In this document: in pieces, positions 22,620 through 33,420 of the stretch
How the letters are laid out: each line of letters begins with the position of its first letter
Position numbering within the stretch: the stretch's first letter is position 1
DNA from: Theodoxus fluviatilis
Taxonomy: Eukaryota > Mollusca > Gastropoda > Cycloneritida > Neritidae
NCBI GenBank assembly: GCA_034096865.1
Contig: JAWQFJ010001797.1
Location: forward strand, 270,001-334,000
Length of the DNA stretch: 64,000 nucleotides
Direction of reading: 5' to 3'
The notes under the pieces: model-generated
Databases searched by the model: none
The model's input: only the letters and a program-made list of their open reading frames with translations
What the model was told of the DNA's origin: nothing
Position numbers and translations under genes: made by a program

Positions 22620-25485
22620 TGGGAGCACGCTAATGATATTTGATGAAAAGATGACAAGAACTTCGACAAAGCTTCATCTGCACTCTGTGCCTTCAGACAG
22701 AGCATGCTCATGCACTACATTTAAATGTGTGTTAGTTTTTGATAAAGCAATAGTTCATCAAGCTCCAGATTACTTCTGGCACCAGACTACCTAGTTTCCC
22801 TTTATGTTCATAGTCTTCCTGCTGGACTTTTCAGGAGGCCCTCTGATGAGGAATTGACATGTATATAATGGAGTGATGTCATAATGTGTACAATTTCTTT
22901 GGCCATTACATAAGAACAGTAAGTCTGGAGAATTTCTCTCTATGGCATGATCAGGGGTAGTGCATTAATACCTGTTGCTCCATCAGGTTCATTGCGGTAT
23001 ATATTGGTAGGAACCACTGCAACCCTGATTCAGCTGTGTGATGCTTTCTTTGCATTAGCATTCAACTTCTCACAAACACAACAGACAACAAGAAAGGCAT
23101 TCAGTTTGATAGCAACAAAACAATTTACTGGCACACATAAAAATCAAATGTTGTGTGAATACTTTCATGTAAAATCATAGAAAAAGTTACAGGTGACTGA
23201 ACTTGGAAGATATTCATTACTGCTCTGTCAAATTTATGGTTTTCCTAAATTAAAAAAATACTCAGGCAAATGTTCTGGACTAAGCACTACAATTTTGATA
23301 TCTCTTATGATTCTAGAGCATTTGGGACACAACAATCACTGCATAATCATGAAATTTATTGTGGAAGGCATCCATGTTGGGTGGAGACAATTATCATGTT
23401 GAACTTTAGACTTTCAGGCTTTAACATACAATACCTGGAAGTATTTAATTTTCTATCAACATGGCAACATCTTAAGACTTTAGCTTTTGAACACTTTTCT
23501 GCCTCAGAGACACCAGCTTGGAAAGGTGTTGACATGCAAAATCCCAGCAAAGAAGATGTTTTCTGATGAGTTGTCCTCCCGGTAGACAGAAATGAAATGT
23601 CTCCCACCTTCTGGGGAGGGGGCTGACCTAGAACACCCAAGATGCATCAGAGAGTGCATGGGATGACAGCCACAAAGCTACTACCTTCCTCTGTTTATCT
23701 TGCAATTAGTCATTTATCTCCATGACTCCAACAGTCAAATGCAATTTGCTTCAATGTGACACAAAATGGGACCATGAAACAGCTGTGGTTTGGATTCACT
23801 TCAACTGCGCAATAAGTCAGTCAAAATTTGAGAACCCATCATCAGCTATGAATGAACAGCATAGTTATAGGCTATTGCACATGCACACAAGTAAGAATCG
23901 GCAACTGTCATCATCACTTTTTTACATCATCATCATCACCATTAAATAAGTATTTTGATCATCAACTGACCACAGCAAAGTCAGCAGAGGACACACTAGA
24001 TCAGACAGTGTCAACACCATTTCATTGTTTCCTGAGGTTTCTGCCCAATGTCTGTCTGTACACATAGTTGTAACTTTCCTCTCCATCTCACTTTGCAGGT
24101 ATGGCTGAAAATAAATGCATCATTTTTTGCAGGTGATGTAGGCTTCGACAGGATTTTGAAGTAAAAGCTACAGCAGTTCTTTCCTTTATCAACTGATTGT
24201 AGAATTAAACAGAACTTGGGGGTAAAAGTTAAGGGGGTGGGGGGTGGGGTGGGAGGTGAGGGAGGGGGGATATTCAATTTGCATATTTTTTCATTCTGGT
24301 CTATTTCATAAGTTATGCCCCACTTTCCTCAACCACAAACAAGCCACAATCTATGCAAGCATGTCTTGCTGGCATTTGGGCCCGTGCCATATCAGCTATG
24401 TTGACTGCTTTTAATTACTTGCTTTATGACTCATAGCGGCATCTTGCAGCTTGCACGTGAGGCTGAGTGGTGTGGGAAGGGGGCAGGGGAAAAGGATCAT
24501 TTACATAACTTAGCATTTTGAATGGAAGTGTTCTCCATGTCACCGTGACATGTGTGCTATAAAAAGCACCAGAGTTTGGTTATTCAGAGAACGTTTTTAT
24601 CTTTCTAAGATTGCCAAAGAAAAACTTAGCTCAACATGCAATTTCACCATCACATTAACCTCTTTGTTACAAGAAGGATGAGACACTAACAAAAGTGGTT
24701 TTCTTCATACACATTTCCATCAGCCAAGATGCACATCACATCACATTACCAAGACCTCTGAATTCATTGTCTCAGAAAAACAGTAGAGGGGGGCGAAAGT
24801 TAAAAAATTCTCACAACTTCACTCACAACATGAGGTATAATGGCATCCACACATAGCCTCAGGCAAGTCCTGAGGGGATGAAGATGCAATGTCAGGGAAG
24901 GGCTATGTTCACAGCCCTAAGTTCACCATACACAGTCAGTTTCTCTCTATGTACACCACCGCTCCTAGAATCAACTGGGACCAGCAGAGAACACTCCACA
25001 CACAGTCACTCAATCATCCACTTATGTACAAAGTCAGTGCAAAAAGTGTTATGCCATGAAGAGTCGATCACCTTGTTCACACACTCCAATGCAGACAATG
25101 TTGCACATTGCAGATCCAGAATGGCTAACATTCATTCCAGGCCCTGGGTGGGCATGCCAATGAACTATCATCAGTTGCAGCTCAGACTCTTGCAGCTTTT
25201 TTCCAAGGTCTGTTGAGGAAGAATTTTGGCTGCCACATGCTGTGAGTTTCCTGAGGAGGCACACTTGATGTTTTCCAGACATCTTATCTGCAGGACTTGA
25301 GTGCAGCTTGCAAGTATATCCTGTGATGATGGAATCAAGTCTCCTTGAAGGGGTTTATCCCTTTTCTACAAGACATCTCTTCCTCACAGCCTGGGAGTAT
25401 AGTATTCTTCACATCCATAACATGCATCCCACCTCTCTTGCCTGCCCTGGGCTACTTTCATTTGTGCCGTAGGGCCAAACCTTCG
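22620..25485 (-). other. Probable 3' UTR / downstream region of the RGM gene
   Basis: CpG-depleted DNA directly downstream of the RGM stop codon. There are no convincing coding frames. The first clear minus-strand AATAAA is at 23360-23355, and an ATTAAA variant lies near 24415. The transcript end is therefore unknown, with 23.3 kb a candidate. A G-rich run sits near 24231-24270. Confidence 0.4.
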
Positions 25486-26202
25486 CTACCGCTCTGGCAA
25501 CACATTCCTGTCACTGCATAGTGCCCAAAATAATACCACCATTGCCACCAGCAGCGGCCACACTCCACCTCCAGTAGTCCTTCCTGGGGAAGTGTTGCCA
25601 TAGTCCATGTCATAGGGAAAGTATGTCCGGTTAGTCTGCGTCTTGGCCAGAGCAGGGTCCAACCTGAGGATGTCCTGCAGAGCACTGAGGGCCGCCAGCG
25701 TGAAGTTGCGGTCCCCAGTGAACATGAGGTCGAACACACAGCTGTCAAAGTAAAAGTCCACCAGCTGGGAGTTCCGGCAGATGGCCGCAGCCTCATCGCG
25801 AGTCATGGCCAGGGTGCTGCCATTGTCTACGAGGTAGGAAAGGCGGTCCCGCTTGCGAGCTAGGAATTCCTGATAGTTGATGCGCTCTGTGACGGGGCAG
25901 CCGCGGAGGCAGAGGTCCAAGGAGCCACCATCTCCATTGGTCTGGTTGACCACATCCTCGGGCATCTGGATGGCGAAGGTGAAGTAGCGCCCGATCTGGC
26001 GAACCACTATGGTGGTGTCGATGTACCGGATGTGGATCTCCACGTGACGCCCCGGCTCCACCTCCACCAGCTCCACGGACTTGTACTCCCCGTACGAGGT
26101 CCTGCCATCATAGAATGTTCCTGGGAGCATGTCCGTCTGCGCCTGGTACATCTGGAACGTGTCCGACGCACACCTCGCATTGCTCTTTACGATCACAGTC
26201 AG
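25486..26202 (-). CDS. RGM: Repulsive guidance molecule, last coding exon (238 aa)
   Basis: Encodes residues 198-435 of the predicted 435-aa RGM homologue, ending TAG at 25488-25486. The acceptor TTGCAG at 26208-26203 gives phase 0, joining K197 to L198 exactly where the family continues (ATATSK then LTVIVK). Hallmarks of the RGM C-terminal domain are DTTIVVRQIGRYFTF, MPEDVVNQ, LCLRGCP and CVFDLMFTGDRNFTLAALSAL; these match vertebrate RGMs closely. The domain is known to bind neogenin. N-glycosylation sequons include NQT, NGS, NFT, NRT and NTS. The end has a hydrophobic segment (VWPLLVAMVVLFWALC) as in GPI-anchor signals, but nine further residues with charges (SDRNVLPER) follow, which is less usual. 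The identity is secure; GPI attachment is inferred. Confidence 0.97.
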   Translation of the reverse strand: MTVIVKSNARCASDTFQMYQAQTDMLPGTFYDGRTSYGEYKSVELVEVEPGRHVEIHIRYIDTTIVVRQIGRYFTFAIQMPEDVVNQTNGDGGSLDLCLRGCPVTERINYQEFLARKRDRLSYLVDNGSTLAMTRDEAAAICRNSQLVDFYFDSCVFDLMFTGDRNFTLAALSALQDILRLDPALAKTQTNRTYFPYDMDYGNTSPGRTTGGGVWPLLVAMVVLFWALCSDRNVLPER

Positions 26203-26715
26203 CTGCAACGAGACAGAACAACGGTTCGCTTAAAACATGGTGGTGAAACGTTTCGAAAATAAAAAAGAATAAGAACGATAATGGTTGAATAATTTGTCTA
26301 TGTTGTGGTATGGAAAAGGAGGAAACATTGTTCTTACTTGTCCTCCATGATTTCATCAACAATGCAAATGTCATCACACGAACTAAGTCATTCCATCACA
26401 GCTGTTCCGAACAAATCTCACTCCAACTTCTCTCTTCAATTCAAAGACACCACTATTCATGTCATCGGTCTCTCTTCAACTCGCGTGTTTTCCCATATAA
26501 TTGCTATATTTGACAGAAAAAGAAGATATGATCCCGACCATTGTTATTGCAGTGGCAAAGGAACATAAATCGCAGTCCATGCATGATACATCGACTGACT
26601 CTTGTCTTTCTCTCCCCTCGGAACTCCCCACCCCCACCCCCGTCTCGAAATCCTTGTCAAAAGCGGCACATATTGGAAGAAGCAACACAATTCCCAAATC
26701 GTCGAAACACATGAA

Positions 26716-26732
26716 TGTGTGTGTGTGTGTGT

Positions 26733-26826
<94 letters not shown>
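26716..26826. repeat. (GT)n then (GA)n microsatellite
   Basis: GT 26716-26761, GA 26762-26826, inside RGM intron 2. Confidence 0.95.
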
Positions 26827-26830
<4 letters not shown>

Positions 26831-27060
26831 TACAGACACAGAGGCCAGACATAATCTCTGACAGCCACGTGCAGGTGTTCAGCGGCAGTGCTCAAAAGAC
26901 AGGGTTACTAGGGAAGACGGGAAGGAAGGGTGGGGGTGGGAAGGGCGGGTGGGAAGGGCGAGTAAGAAGAGAAGGGGAGTAGGAATAGGAAGAGGGGGGG
27001 AGGGGTGCTAGAGAATTGACTTTTGCTATTATAAAAAAATTAAGACAGCAGGAGAAGGGG

Positions 27061-27062
<2 letters not shown>

Positions 27063-27091
<29 letters not shown>
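27063..27091. repeat. Poly(G) run, 29 bp
   Basis: Uninterrupted G homopolymer in a G-rich neighbourhood. Confidence 0.95.
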
Positions 27092-27360
27092 AGAGACGAT
27101 TGCTGGGAGAACAAGGCGTGAAGAGGCATTCAGTTAGGGATAAGAAGACTACGCCCAGACAGAAAAAAGGGGCGAGTGGGGGTCGGGAGGGGAGAGGGAT
27201 ACTAGACCCAGGAGGTGCGGGGACTGGGAGGGAGGGAGAGAGGGAGGGAGGGGGGGACAGGCACGAAAGAAGAGACAAGGCTTTTGCCCCACTTGCTACG
27301 CTTGAGTGGCGTTGCCTGCGTGCCGGCACGAAGCTAAGCCGGGCCGGGCCGGGCCTCTAG

Positions 27361-30060
27361 CAGGTCGGATGTCGAGAGCCAGCCCTCCCCGCAAATAACC
27401 AAGTCATTGTGGATATAAAAACCCCAGCTGCTACTGCCACCAGGCCCAGGCCACTGACGTGAATGCAACAACTCCGACTTCCCAATTGTCCCCTCCACAT
27501 CCTCCATTCAGGGAAGGGTTACAAGGGGTGAGCGCATTGTCGAAGCGAAAGAAAAGATTGAGGATTAAAATAATACCGAAACAGAATCAATTATCTTCGC
27601 TCAACATATAATGAGAGTTCGGATTAGTACAACAACCGAAACTTCCCCGCCAAAAAAAAAAGACCAATTCAACTAACTACCAAGGTGTAGCTGAGCACCC
27701 ACCCACCCTCCAAATCCCACTGTAATTTACGTCTGCTTAATGAAGCAACTCGATGAAGTGGAGAACAAATGTAGCATGCGCACGTGCACGTCAACACTTG
27801 GTATCTATCATACGAATCCTACAAACCAAAACTCATGTATAGTCCATTGCAATTCATTTCAGTGTTCTTCCGTAATTCACTGTTCAGATCGCTCATCATA
27901 AAGCATAAAGACTTACTGTTAACGACAATTCGCAAAATATCCCAATCAAGACTAGTTCTATTGGGCGAGATATCTTTCAACAGTTCCAAGTCAGCACGCC
28001 CACGCTTGGTCGTGGTGATCCTGCCCAATTATCGCTTTCTCTGACCACTCACAAATGCACACACAAGGCCAGTGTGAGAAGCGCAACAAGACCAAAGCAA
28101 GCTGCCTCGTCTTCGCCCACCAAGGCTGCGATACCAGGAAACTATGCCAGGCGACAGCTTCAAACTTGTCACGACTACACTGCGTTGCATGACTTTTGGC
28201 AACGCTACTTAATACTATAGCGTTACTATTTTCTCAATGACCCATTCAACTTTAACAGCCAGACCATTGCCACAGTTCTTCTGTCTGGTGTGGAGTACGA
28301 GTTCGACAGTTACGGCGTGAAATAAAGCTTCGGACATTCAATTGCGGCATCCCTACATAACATTATGCCTTTCCAGACTGTCACATTCCTTCTTCCCGAA
28401 CCACTGCATCTCTGCACTTGAAACAGGCGAGGGAAAACCAGCAGCATCTCTTCAAGCACCTTATGAATGAACGCCTTTGTGCAGAGATCACAACTCCATG
28501 GAAGAACACAGGATTTACGCTGTGTTGGAATCCTTCACAGAAGAAAGCCGCAGCCGGGGCGAGTCCAGGTGTGCGAGATTGATGAGCAGCTCTAGACACG
28601 AGGTAGGCAATCTTCTCAGGCAAGGCAAGCCCGCCCGTCCTACTGTGTGCTCAGGTGACCCTTCCTGTTGTCCCCAATCGCCCTCTGCCGCTCACCATCA
28701 GGCACAGACAAGGCGCTTCAGCGTAGCTAGCGTGCCTGCAGGATTATCCGTGTCTACCTTTTACGAGGCCCGCTTAGTTCAAAAGAACACTTCCTTTCCA
28801 TCGACTTTCTTACGACAGGAGTCCACTAAAGATGTCATTGTAACAACAGTCACAAAAAAAGTTGGGCGAACTAATCATAAAAGAAAATCCTTCAAAGGAG
28901 ATGATCTATTTCAAGGAAGACACATGTTCATGCAACAGGTCTTTAAGAATGCATTTACGAACGGAACCTAGTTCATTCTGCTTCAGACACAATCCACGCT
29001 TTACGATTCCAACTACTGCCGCTATCCCTTGCTCTACGATCATTGCTGAGGCAACATTAGGTTTCATTGCCCAACAAACATTTCATTATAGGCTTAAGTA
29101 CTGAAGCCTCATAATACATACACTCTTTCCTTTTCAAGTCTGACACAAACACGGCACTTTATCACTGTCTCCAAACACGTTACAATAAATGAGAATGTCA
29201 TTGACTCTTTGAACGGCGGGGCAAGTTCAACATTAACATTTTTTCATTCTGTGATGGGAAAGAAACGGCAGTTCATGCAGCTGGAATTCACTGCAAGAGG
29301 TCATTCCACAATAACATTTGCAGCAGTAATAACAATCTCGCTTGTTCGCATCGCACCTAGATTCATCAACACAGATATGAGACGGAATTATCTCCTTAGT
29401 CCTGGCGTGCTTTCAGCGAGGAGCTAAGGAGCTCATTGAAGGATTCCAAGATGTAAAACACGATAAAGTGACTCAACTCGGGCAAAGTCGAATTGACTGC
29501 CAACATCTGACAGAGGCGAGCTAATGGCAGCGTGGTGGTGCCACTCTAGCAGGGTACATGTAGCAGAAAAAAACACCCTGCAACACTGCACTGCTTGCCC
29601 TCATATGGAAGCGTTTGTTGCTGGCTCCAAAAACCTCAACGGTGTAATCACACTACTCTCAACATACCGTCAAGACCTACTTCAAGTCCATGTGTTCAAC
29701 AAAAACCTTGCTGGCCTTAAGTCAATCTCTTCCTTATGATGTTTGTTTGTCCCACGAGAGGTACATTTCATATCATGAATGAAAACCTATAGGCTTCCGT
29801 AAAGACAGAAGTAGTGCCAGATTTGTAAACTACGAAGTAATATCTCTCAGGTGTGTCAATGATGCGAAACCATATTTTCAGCAGGACAGAAATAGTACAT
29901 ATAAAGTTTGTGTTAGTTGCTCTCATTCGGGCACAACCAATGAACTAACGATTCGCCTTATTCTGTCTCTCCGTTCCACCCGTCATACTCTACGTCACTC
30001 GCCATCTTCTCTACATTTGCTTAGCTAAAAAAGATCTTCACATAATCATGTACCTGTACT
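27361..30060. other. CpG-normal intronic DNA, no exon recognised
   Basis: A plus-strand frame of 164 codons at 28477-28971 is not repeat-derived but resembles nothing I know. The stretch contrasts in CpG content with the rest of the intron. Confidence 0.45.
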
Positions 30061-30077
30061 CTCGGTGGAGTAGTCTG

Positions 30078-30148
30078 TGAGCGCGCGCGTGTGTGTATGT
30101 GTAGGAGTGTGTAATTGTGAGTGTGTTGTGTGTGTGTGTGTGCGTGTG

Positions 30149-30223
<75 letters not shown>

Positions 30224-30389
30224 GTGAGTGAAAGAGTGAGTGAGTGAGTGAGTGAGTGAGTGAGTGAGTGAGTGAGTGAGTGAGTGAGTGAGTGAGTGAG
30301 TGAGTGAGTGAGTGAGTGAGTGAGTGAGTGAGTGGGTGAGTGAGCGGGTGAGTGAGCGAGTGAGTGAGCGAGTGAGTGAGTGAGAGAGA

Positions 30390-30460
<71 letters not shown>
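30078..30460. repeat. (GT)n, (GA)n and (GTGA)n compound array
   Basis: GT to about 30181, GA, then a long GTGA tetranucleotide block at about 30220-30380, then GA to 30460. Confidence 0.95.
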
Positions 30461-30463
<3 letters not shown>

Positions 30464-30660
30464 CCATTTCTTTGCAAGCTCCATCACGCTTCATCTTTAT
30501 CGGTCTATCGGAATAGCTCTTCTATCAGCCCAACCAGCAGCCTATCACATCTTAGCACCACATTCCAAAAGCACCTGATACCTCACACCTCCAACTGAAC
30601 GACTCCAAGTTCACCTTCACTGCCACCACTTTATCCCACACAGGCCTCCATCGTAACACC

Positions 30661-30888
30661 TCACACTACTTCCAACTCCCCAAGCCTCGAACACACACAG
30701 GTTCTCTCCCTCTCCCTTCCTATCCTCCAGCTCTGGCGATCTATCCGCCAACACAAAGCAGCAACTCGAGCACAGGGGGTGAGGGGTGGGGGGGGGGGGG
30801 AGGGGGTGGTAGGGGGGGGGGGGAAGGAGGCTCGAGGGGTGCAGGCTCGACCTCTGACCTCGATCTCGTTCACCACGTCCGCCGCCAT
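30661..30888 (-). CDS. Candidate first coding exon at a TISU start
   Basis: Minus-strand frame starting at the TISU ATG (30888-30886), beginning MAADVVNEIE. Only these first ten or so codons look gene-like; further on the frame becomes proline-rich translation of G-rich simple sequence. It therefore probably ends at an early splice donor rather than the annotated stop. After codon 10 the sequence GAG|GTCAGA could be a weak donor in phase 0, the same phase as RGM exon 3. The product is not recognised. Confidence 0.25.
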   Translation of the reverse strand: MAADVVNEIEVRGRACTPRASFPPPPTTPSPPPPPLTPCARVAALCWRIDRQSWRIGRERERTCVCSRLGELEVV

Positions 30889-30892
30889 CTTG
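30881..30892 (-). promoter_or_regulatory. TISU element (perfect match)
   Basis: CAAGATGGCGGC on the minus strand matches SAASATGGCGGC at all 12 positions. TISU is a known YY1-binding core-promoter element that also directs initiation from very short 5' leaders. It lies in CpG-containing DNA inside RGM intron 2, on the same strand as RGM. An inverted CCAAT motif lies about 180 bp upstream near 31070. Confidence 0.5.
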
Positions 30893-31370
30893 TTCTTCTC
30901 GCCCGGTCTTAGGAGGCGGACAAATACGACCTAGATTCCCTTTTACGCGCACGCACGCACGCATCCAGCGCGCAAATCTTGCACATGCAGTTTACAGCAC
31001 GAGCAACACACGTCCCCGAAGTCCTCACACACGGACAGCAGCACACCTTGGCGACGCGAGGCGGCATTGGGACAGCCCACAAAAGAAGCGCATTGTTTAC
31101 TCAGAGGTGTGGAGGTGAGAGCGTGGCCATGACACGCTAGCAACCCCAGGGCCAGGGTCTGGCTCTAGCTGGGACTGGCAGTGGTAGCGGTTGTGGAGTG
31201 CCTAGACCTCAGTCAACCTTTCCGAATTGCAATGGTGGCCCCTCATGCTCTTTGTTGCGCGGAGCAGGGCAGTGGCCATTGGACAAAAGAATGCGTGCAG
31301 CTTTATCATTCACCACACTCCACACACTGATTGCAGCACCACCGCACCTTTGTCTATGGCTCAGCTCACT

Positions 31371-31470
31371 ACGCGGGAGGTATAGTAAGGGGAGGTATAG
31401 GAAGGGGAGGAATAGGAAGGGGAGGTATAGGGAGGGGAGGAATAGGAAGGGGAGGTATAGGGAGGGGAGC
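31371..31470. repeat. Short minisatellite, GGGGAGGTATAGGAA-type
   Basis: About six degenerate 15-bp units containing GGAGGTATAG or GGAGGAATAG. Confidence 0.9.
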
Positions 31471-31502
31471 TGGGTGCTGTGTTGGAGCTGCTGGTGGGGT
31501 AG

Positions 31503-32754
31503 TTCTACTAGTGAAGGGAGTGGGATGTTACTACTAGAGAAGGAATGGGTGGTACTACTGTTTGAGTGGGGTGGTACTACTAGAGGAGTGGGGTGTACTA
31601 CTAGAGAAGGAATGGGTGGTACTACTGTTGGAGTGGGGTGGTACTACTGTTGGAGTGGGGTGGTACTACTAGAGGAGTGGGGTGGTACTACTAGGAGTGG
31701 GGTGGTACTACTAGAGAAGGAATGGGTGGTACTACTAGAGAAGGAATGGGTGGTACTACTGTTGGAGTGGGGTGGTACTACTGTTGGAGTGGGGTGGTAC
31801 TACTAGAGGAGTGGGGTGGTACTACTAGAGAAGGAATGGGTGGTACTACTGTTGGAGTGGGGTGGTACTACTGTTGGAGTGGGGTGGTACTACTAGAGGA
31901 GTGGGGTGGTACTACTAGAGGAGTGGGGTGGTACTACTAGAGGAGTGGGGTGTACTACTAGAGAAGGAATGGGTGGTACTACTGTTGGAGTGGGGTGGTA
32001 CTACTGTTGGAGTGGGGTGGTACTACTAGAGGAGTGGGGTGGTACTACTAGGAGTGGGGTGGTACTACTAGAGAAGGAATGGGTGGTACTACTAGAGAAG
32101 GAATGGGTGGTACTACTGTTGGAGTGGGGTGGTACTACTGTTGGAGTGGGGTGGTACTACTAGAGGAGTGGGGTGGTACTACTAGAGAAGGAATGGGTGG
32201 TACTACTGTTGGAGTGGGGTGGTACTACTGTTGGAGTGGGGTGGTACTACTAGAGGAGTGGGGTGGTACTACTAGAGGAGTGGGGTGGTACTACTAGAGG
32301 AGTGGGGTGGTACTACTAGAGAAGGAATGGGTGGTACTACTGTTGGAGTGGGGTGGTACTACTAGAGGAGTGGGGTGGTACTACTGTTGGAGTGGGGTGG
32401 TACTACTAGAGGAGTGGGGTGGTACTACTAGAGAAGGAATGGGTGGTACTAGGAGTGGGGTGGTACTACTGTTGGAGTGGGGTGGTACTACTAGAGGAGT
32501 GGGGTGGTACTACTAGAGAAGGAATGGGTGGTACTACTGTTGGAGTGGGGTGGTACTACTAGAGAAGGAATGGGTGGTACTACTGTTGGAGTGGGGTGGT
32601 ACTACTAGAGAAGGAATGGGTGGTACTACTGTTGGAGTGGGGTGGTACTACTAGAGAAGGAATGGGTGGTACTACTGTTGGAGTGGGGTGGTACTACTAG
32701 AGAAGGAATGGGTGGTACTACTGTTGGAGTGGGATGGTACTACTAGAGGAGTGA
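31503..32754. repeat. 22/24-bp minisatellite with 357-bp higher-order repeat
   Basis: Two monomer kinds alternate: 22 bp starting GGAGTGGGGTGG and 24 bp starting GAAGGAATGGGTGG, both containing TACTACT and ending AGA or GTT. Blocks 31585-31941 and 31942-32298 are two consecutive copies of a 357-bp higher-order unit, marked by the variant GGAGTGGGGTGTACTAC at 31585 and 31942. The right end (about 32514-32740) is a simpler 46-bp dimer array. The array lacks CpG entirely. Confidence 0.95.
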
Positions 32755-32777
32755 GGTGAGGGTTGGCTGGAGGTTTA

Positions 32778-32779
<2 letters not shown>

Positions 32780-32853
<74 letters not shown>

Positions 32854-32900
32854 GAGAGAGAGGGGGGGGGGGGGGGGGAAGAGAGAGGGGAAGTGGGGGG

Positions 32901-32987
<87 letters not shown>
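32780..32987. repeat. (GT)n, poly(G), (GA)n array
   Basis: GT to about 32848, a G-rich link, then GA to 32987. Confidence 0.95.
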
Positions 32988-32989
<2 letters not shown>

Positions 32990-33197
32990 AGTGGGGAGGG
33001 GTGAGTGTGTGGGAGGGGGTTGGGTGCTTCAATGCATTACAGCAATATAATTATGATGAATATAATCATACAACTGTTCATCCTCTAGCAAACTTTTGCT
33101 TAGATTCTGTGACAGAAGTTCCTCATAAACCACTACATGTACTAAGCAAACCCCTGAGCACATGAACGAGTTTGTGTCTAGAACAGCATGCAAGCAA

Positions 33198-33218
33198 AGA
33201 CACACACACACACACACG

Positions 33219-33269
<51 letters not shown>

Positions 33270-33370
33270 TACACACACTCTCTAATCTGTTCCCCTCTCA
33301 ATCGTACATCATCCTTTCCTATCCATCAACAGAGAAGACAGGACAACCAGAAAGGAGCAAGCACACACAC

Positions 33371-33415
<45 letters not shown>
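33198..33415. repeat. Two (CA)n microsatellites
   Basis: CA at about 33198-33268 and 33360-33415 with unique DNA between. Confidence 0.94.
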
Positions 33416-33418
<3 letters not shown>

Positions 33419-33420
33419 CT

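Noticed and set aside
28477..28971. 164-codon plus frame inside RGM intron 2
   Set aside because: Composition looks random and no domain or neighbouring exon supports it.
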